Assembly: GCA_001464055.1 (NCBI GenBank)
Contig: LNET01000093.1
Coordinates: 1 to 61,060 of the forward strand
Direction of reading: 5' to 3'
DNA from: Burkholderiales bacterium Ga0077543
GTDB lineage: Bacteria > Pseudomonadota > Gammaproteobacteria > Burkholderiales > Burkholderiaceae_C
Length of the DNA: 61,060 nucleotides
The position numbers and the translations under genes were made by a program. The notes beneath the pieces were generated by a model, which saw only the letters and a list, made by a program, of their open reading frames with translations, was not told the DNA's origin and did no database searches. Positions 57,625-61,060 of this stretch are shown here, piece after piece (the stretch's first letter is position 1; every line of letters starts with the position of its first letter).

Positions 57625-58669
57625 CCTGATTAGCGATGAAGTTCAGCAACCCTGATCCCGCACTCCGGACGCCTGGGCGCGCGGACCAGCGCGCAGAGCA
57701 GGCCGTTCAGGATGGTCCGCAAGTCGTAGCGCCGGTTGAAGCGGAACTGCACCTCGGCGAGGTAGCGGTAGGCGTACTTGGCGAACTTGATGGCGTGGTA
57801 CGTGCCGGTGAGCGCTGTCTTGACGTTGCCGATAAGGGTGTTGACCGCCGCGAACTTCTCATTTCGGACGCTGGCCTTTCCACCGCCCGTGATCTCACGG
57901 TCGTGGACCGCGCCGGCGCTGGTGGCCACCTTGAAGCAGTTGAGACCATCGGAAACCAGGGTCAGCGGCAGCGCCGTGTGGCAGGCCAGGAAGTCCTCTA
58001 CCGCCGCGTTGGTGAACGGCCGTGGCGACAGGCATACCAAATGCGGCAGGCCGCTTTCGGTGGTCTGAACTGCAGCCACGAAGGGAATCTTGTTCTCCGA
58101 GCCCCGGCCAGCCTTGCCGCCGCTGCGCTCGCCTCCGAGGTAGGCGTCGTCGATCTCGACCCGGCCGGTGAGATGGCGGCCGTCTTCGGCCAGCCGCATG
58201 CCCTCCAGGATCTTGTGCTTTACCAGCCAAGCGGTGCGATAGCAAACCCCCAGGTGACGCTTGAGTTCCAGGGCCGAGACGTTGGTCTTGGACTGGGTCA
58301 GCAGCTGCATCGCGAGGAACCAACTCGTCAGCGGCAGCTTGCTGGCCTCGAAGATCGTGCCGCTCAGGACGCTGCACTGGTACTGGCAGCCGGCGCACTG
58401 CCAGTAGCGCCGCCCCTGCCGCTCAAAGCTCGTGCGTGCCTCACACACGCCACAGCGCGGGCACTCAAAGCCCCGTGGCCAGCGCCTTGCAATGAGCGCC
58501 GCCTCACAAAGCTTCTCGGTTCCGTACAAGCTCAAGAACTCTCGCATCGACAGCCCAGGCTGGAACTGCACTCGGTTCATCGGCATCGCGCATCTCCTCG
58601 GTGGATGCAGCCATCCTCGCGGTTCACTGGCTCAAAGGATGAGCCTGCTGAACTTCATCGCTAATCAGG
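57625..58669 (-). mobile_element. IS1595-family insertion sequence, complete
   Basis: A 1045-bp element bounded by perfect 24-bp inverted repeats (CCTGATTAGCGATGAAGTTC and four more bases). It is flanked by an exact 8-bp target duplication TCCAGGGA at 57617-57624 and 58670-58677; 8 bp is the size known for IS1595. It carries one transposase gene whose stop TAA lies inside the left repeat. Identical repeats and an intact gene point to a recent insertion. Confidence 0.93.
57630..58586 (-). CDS. IS1595 family transposase (ISXO2-like)
   Basis: A 318-aa transposase. An N-terminal zinc ribbon (CPRCGVCEA and CAGCQYQC, about residues 41-70) precedes the ISXO2-like catalytic domain: first Asp in VEIDDAYLGGERSGGK, second in LVSDGLNCFK, and a conserved C-terminal RFNRRYDLRTIL. 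ATG 58586 follows a GAGGAG site. The reading frame is intact, so the element may be active. Confidence 0.93.
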   Translation of the reverse strand: MPMNRVQFQPGLSMREFLSLYGTEKLCEAALIARRWPRGFECPRCGVCEARTSFERQGRRYWQCAGCQYQCSVLSGTIFEASKLPLTSWFLAMQLLTQSKTNVSALELKRHLGVCYRTAWLVKHKILEGMRLAEDGRHLTGRVEIDDAYLGGERSGGKAGRGSENKIPFVAAVQTTESGLPHLVCLSPRPFTNAAVEDFLACHTALPLTLVSDGLNCFKVATSAGAVHDREITGGGKASVRNEKFAAVNTLIGNVKTALTGTYHAIKFAKYAYRYLAEVQFRFNRRYDLRTILNGLLCALVRAPRRPECGIRVAELHR

Positions 58670-58702
58670 TCCAGGGATGACCGTACTTGCCATCTGTTTT
58701 TC

Positions 58703-59521
58703 GTGCCGCGAGCCGCGAACTTCTTCGTTGGAATCGTTGCGCCCACCGGATCGGTGCCCGCTGTTGTAACCGTGCTGGAGAAGCTGCAGTTCGAAAACTC
58801 TTTCGGCCCACTTCCCGCTGACGCGCTCAAGACCGCCGCGTACCGTGCTCTTACAGCAAGCGATTTCGAGCGTTGGGCAGCAGCGTTCGACTGGGCAGCA
58901 CAGCGGATAGCTCACCGCGAGCTAAAGATCCGAGCCCGTTATCAGCTCGAAGATGGAGAGATGTGCGAAGTTGAGGTCCCGATGGTCTCGGCGCCCGCCG
59001 ACGCGCTCTCTGGTGGAAAACTCAGCCAGTTGATGGTCGACAACGGGTTCTTAAATCGAACCATTGCGAACCTGTACTCGCATCTTGGTGAGGATGCGCA
59101 CGTAGCCCTGTCTAACCTCTCATCGTTGGAGATAGTCTACGGCTTTCAAGCCATCTTTGACATGCTGGTAGCTGGCGGGGCCGACCTGTTGATTCGCCTC
59201 AAAAGCTGTCCCATACACCGCACGGACATCACGCTGTTTGGGACTTTCGTGCATGGTATGCGGCTGCATCACTTCCAAAAGTCAGCCCCGCGCATCCCAC
59301 CTGAGTTCGCTTTCCTAGACAGGCTTCCAAACCTGTGCCAAAGCGACGAATTCTTGGCCATCGTGCGGGATGAAGTCGCCAGGCGCCAGGTGCCTCCTGA
59401 GGATCTTCTCCAGGCACTCACGTCGATCAGCGATCTGTATGTTGAGCTCGATGGACGCCGCATCGATCTCATCACATCGAACGAGTACTTGGCTGTTCAG
59501 CGCCTGAAAAGCCTGGCCTGA
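58703..59521 (+). pseudogene. 3' part of the unknown gene split by the IS (272-codon remnant)
   Basis: Open from the IS edge (58678) to 59521; a GTG at 58703 could act as a new start giving 272 aa. Content is soluble and mixed: ELKIRARYQLEDGEMCEVEV, SNLSSLEIVYGFQAIFDMLV and DLYVELDGRRIDLITSNEYL. No motif is recognised. Codon use is less GC-biased than in the core genes, consistent with horizontal origin. In-frame junction with 57452-57624 shows that the ancestor was one gene of about 338 codons. Confidence 0.7.
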
Positions 59522-59891
59522 AGCTACCGGATCGGAATCCTGACCCGATCATCCGTTCCACTTCACAAAGACGCCCTTCAGCCGTTCCACCGTATGCCGC
59601 CACTTCGGCGTCGTCGGCTGGCACACCGTGTTCTGGTTGCCATGCTTGTCGGCTCGCGCTGAACTTCGGCCGTCGGGCGCTTGCAAGGGCTGGTTCGCCG
59701 CTGTGAATTTCAATAGTTGTATGCCCGCTTCGGGTCGACCGCCCTACGCGAACAGCGGGTGACCGGCTCCCCGATTCATGGAACTCGACCGCCGGAAAGC
59801 GGGCACTCGCCGTAAGCGCGCGGCGATCCCATCTTGAAGTGGGGCTTGGCCCCGATAACGATCGTGTCCACGTACGACTTACGTGGACACG
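59522..59891. other. Gene-poor stretch with a possible transposase fragment and IS66 left end
   Basis: 370 bp. On the minus strand a frame ending at 59549 reads ADKHGNQNTVCQPTTPKW and further to a stop, which looks like the tail of a lost gene, perhaps a transposase; it has no start. GTAAGCGCGCGG at 59812 resembles the GTAAGCG end typical of IS66 elements. A palindromic CGTGTCCACGTACGACTTACGTGGACACG lies just before tnpA (about 59864-59892), overlapping its start region. Confidence 0.5.
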
Positions 59892-60242
59892 ATGACAAGC
59901 GACAAGACAACGACTCGACGGCGCTACAGCGCGGACTTCAAGGCACAGGTACTGGGCGAGTGCGACGCACCCGGCGCCTCGGTGGCCAAGGTCGCGATGT
60001 CGCACAGCATCAACACCAACGTCGTGCACGGTTGGCGCAAGCTGGCTCGTGAAGCAGGTGCGACCAGTGCGGTGTCCTCGCGCGAGTTCGTCCCCGTGGT
60101 GTTGCCGGCCGCGCCGATGCAGTCCGTTGCCGAGCGTGGCATTGAAGTCGAACTGCGCCGCGGCGCCGTGACGATGAAGATCACCTGGCCGTCTTCAGCG
60201 ACAGCGGACTTCGCCGTCTGGACGCGCGAGCTGTTGCGGTGA
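59892..60242 (+). CDS. tnpA: IS66 family accessory protein TnpA
   Basis: A 116-aa protein with an N-terminal helix-turn-helix (RRRYSADFKAQVLGECDAPGASVAKVA) and the usual tail with FVPVVLP and IEVELRRGAVTMKITWP. It is needed with TnpB for IS66 transposition, probably as a DNA-binding partner. ATG 59892 is used; a GTG three codons earlier is possible. It overlaps tnpB by 4 bp (GTGA). Confidence 0.9.
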   Translation: MTSDKTTTRRRYSADFKAQVLGECDAPGASVAKVAMSHSINTNVVHGWRKLAREAGATSAVSSREFVPVVLPAAPMQSVAERGIEVELRRGAVTMKITWPSSATADFAVWTRELLR

Positions 60243-60571
60243 TCCGGATCGACGCCGTGTGGCTGGCGGTCGCGCCGCTGGACATGCGCGCCGGCACCGA
60301 GTCGGCGCTGGCCCGGGTGGTCAACGTCTTCGGCGCCGCCCGTCCGCATCACGCGTACCTGTTCGCAAACCGCCGCGCCAATCGCATGAAGGTGCTCGTG
60401 CACGATGGCATCGGTGTCTGGCTGGCGGCACGGCGCCTGAACCAAGGCAAGTTCGTGTGGCCCCGCGAAGGTGCGCCGACACTGACGCTGACGCGCGCGC
60501 AACTCGACGCACTGGTGCTCGGCCTGCCCTGGGCGCGCATCGGCGAGGCCGGCGTGATTACGGTGCTGTAG
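60239..60571 (+). CDS. tnpB: IS66 family accessory protein TnpB
   Basis: A 110-aa protein with the family elements IDAVWLAVAPLDMRAGTES, HHAYLFANRRANRMKVLVHD and FVWPREG. It is complete and overlaps tnpA by 4 bp. Its biochemical role in IS66 is unclear; it is unrelated to the IS200/IS605 RNA-guided nuclease of the same name. Confidence 0.92.
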   Translation: MIRIDAVWLAVAPLDMRAGTESALARVVNVFGAARPHHAYLFANRRANRMKVLVHDGIGVWLAARRLNQGKFVWPREGAPTLTLTRAQLDALVLGLPWARIGEAGVITVL

Positions 60572-60640
60572 AGCCGCGCGCACTTCAATTGCTGAATGTG
60601 CCCATGCGCAAGTGCGCGGCACTCGGCAAGATCACGATCC

Positions 60641-61024
60641 GTGATCGCCAACCTCGACACGCTCAGCCCGGACCAACTGCGAGATGCGGTTCGCACGCTG
60701 ATGGCAGACGTGGCCAGCAAGAGCGCCGAGATCGCCTTCAAGCAAGCCACGATCGACAAGCTCGCCCACGAGATGGCGGTGCTCAAGCGGTTGAAGTTCG
60801 CGGCCACGTCCGAGGCGTTCAACTCCGAGCAGAAGAGCCTCATCGAGGAGACCATCGACACCGACCTGGCGGCGCTGGCCCTGGAGATCGAGCAGCGTGC
60901 GCCGAGCAAGGACTCGGGCGACAAGCAGCAGCCCAAGCGTGTCGCGCTGCCGGCCGATCTGAGAGCTGGCCCCGGTTGTTTGAACACGCAACGGCCTGAG
61001 ATAAGTGGATTGGCTGCGGTTTGA
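60641..61024 (+). pseudogene. tnpC: IS66 transposase TnpC, N-terminal fragment
   Basis: Begins at a GTG (VIANLDTLSPDQLRDAVRTL) with the N-terminal coiled coil of TnpC (ATIDKLAHEMAVLKRLKFAA). It follows the family up to KQQPKRVALPADL, then switches to unrelated residues and stops at 61024, about 128 codons against over 500 in intact TnpC. The zinc-finger and DDE domains are missing. Another insertion or deletion at about 60962 is the likely cause. Confidence 0.82.
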
Positions 61025-61060
61025 ACTTCTTCAATCCCAGGCCCCTGCCAGGCCGCCGGA

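Larger units (their letters stand above)
59812..60962 (+). mobile_element. IS66-family element, 5' part, broken in tnpC
   Basis: Typical tnpA-tnpB-tnpC order with a GTAAGCG-type left end at 59812. Similarity stops inside tnpC near 60962, where the sequence changes to unrelated DNA; the right end and any target duplication are not present in this window. The boundary is judged by eye from the loss of the TnpC pattern. Confidence 0.75.

Noticed and set aside
48610..61060. Integrative element with a tyrosine integrase using tRNA-Arg as attachment site
   Set aside because: No integrase gene is next to the tRNA, and no direct repeat of the tRNA 3' end was found to the right; the Tn7-like operon explains the position better.
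48685..61060. CRISPR array or Cas genes associated with the Tn7-like operon
   Set aside because: No regularly spaced repeats and no Cascade, Cas12 or Cas6-like coding sequence are visible in the window.

Overview
The window looks like a chromosomal segment of a high-GC betaproteobacterium of the order Burkholderiales. A Rubrivivax/Leptothrix/Methylibium-like relative is likely, but this is inferred from gene content and codon use, not from a marker gene. It has two parts. Positions 1 to about 48.7 kb are dense core genome. From the tRNA-Arg gene at 48.6 kb to the right edge lies an accessory island with transposon and restriction genes, insertion sequences and broken genes.

Core part, left to right. 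The front half of the F1Fo ATP synthase operon (atpI-B-E-F-H-A) runs off the left edge. A divergent DsbD-type disulfide reductase and a redoxin follow. Next come glpD, a lactonase and a mutarotase; an acetyltransferase and a b561-type cytochrome; and a cytochrome c'. A five-gene chain joined by 4-bp overlaps (LysE exporter, EamA exporter, PLP aminotransferase, PhzF, VOC protein) is read away from a MocR-type regulator. Further on are an AEC transporter, topoisomerase III, a SET-domain methyltransferase, biotin ligase, a subtilisin-like protease with a sorting-type tail, and gap plus tkt. A PAS/GGDEF protein overlaps speD. A Tat-exported PhoX phosphatase sits beside a PEP-CTERM protein. Then follow an aldo/keto reductase, Uup, a questin-oxidase-like protein with gshB, and a BenE transporter. 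A von Willebrand type D domain surface protein lies behind an ECF sigma/anti-sigma pair. The core part ends with purU and small metabolic genes, a cytochrome c5 and tRNA-Arg(CCG).

Accessory part. Just 3' of the tRNA, three copies of a 16-bp motif and a strong terminator precede a leftward operon. It encodes a TnsA-TnsB fusion, a TnsC-type AAA+ ATPase and a zinc-finger TniQ protein: the core of a Tn7-like transposon, with no CRISPR array or Cas gene in view. Upstream of tnsAB are a 23-codon coupled mini-ORF, a duplicated leader sequence and a divergent DUF6471 gene. After an AT-richer stretch with two CGTTAC-N3-GTAACG palindromes come a type I restriction R-subunit gene cut short in its helicase domain, and an unknown gene split by an intact IS1595-family element. 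That insertion has a perfect 8-bp target duplication, and removing it restores the frame. The 5' part of an IS66-family element, broken in tnpC, reaches the right edge.

The most unusual items are the fused TnsAB transposon core at a tRNA gene with its candidate end repeats and leader, the sigma-linked VWD protein, the SET methyltransferase, and the cleanly reconstructable IS1595 disruption.
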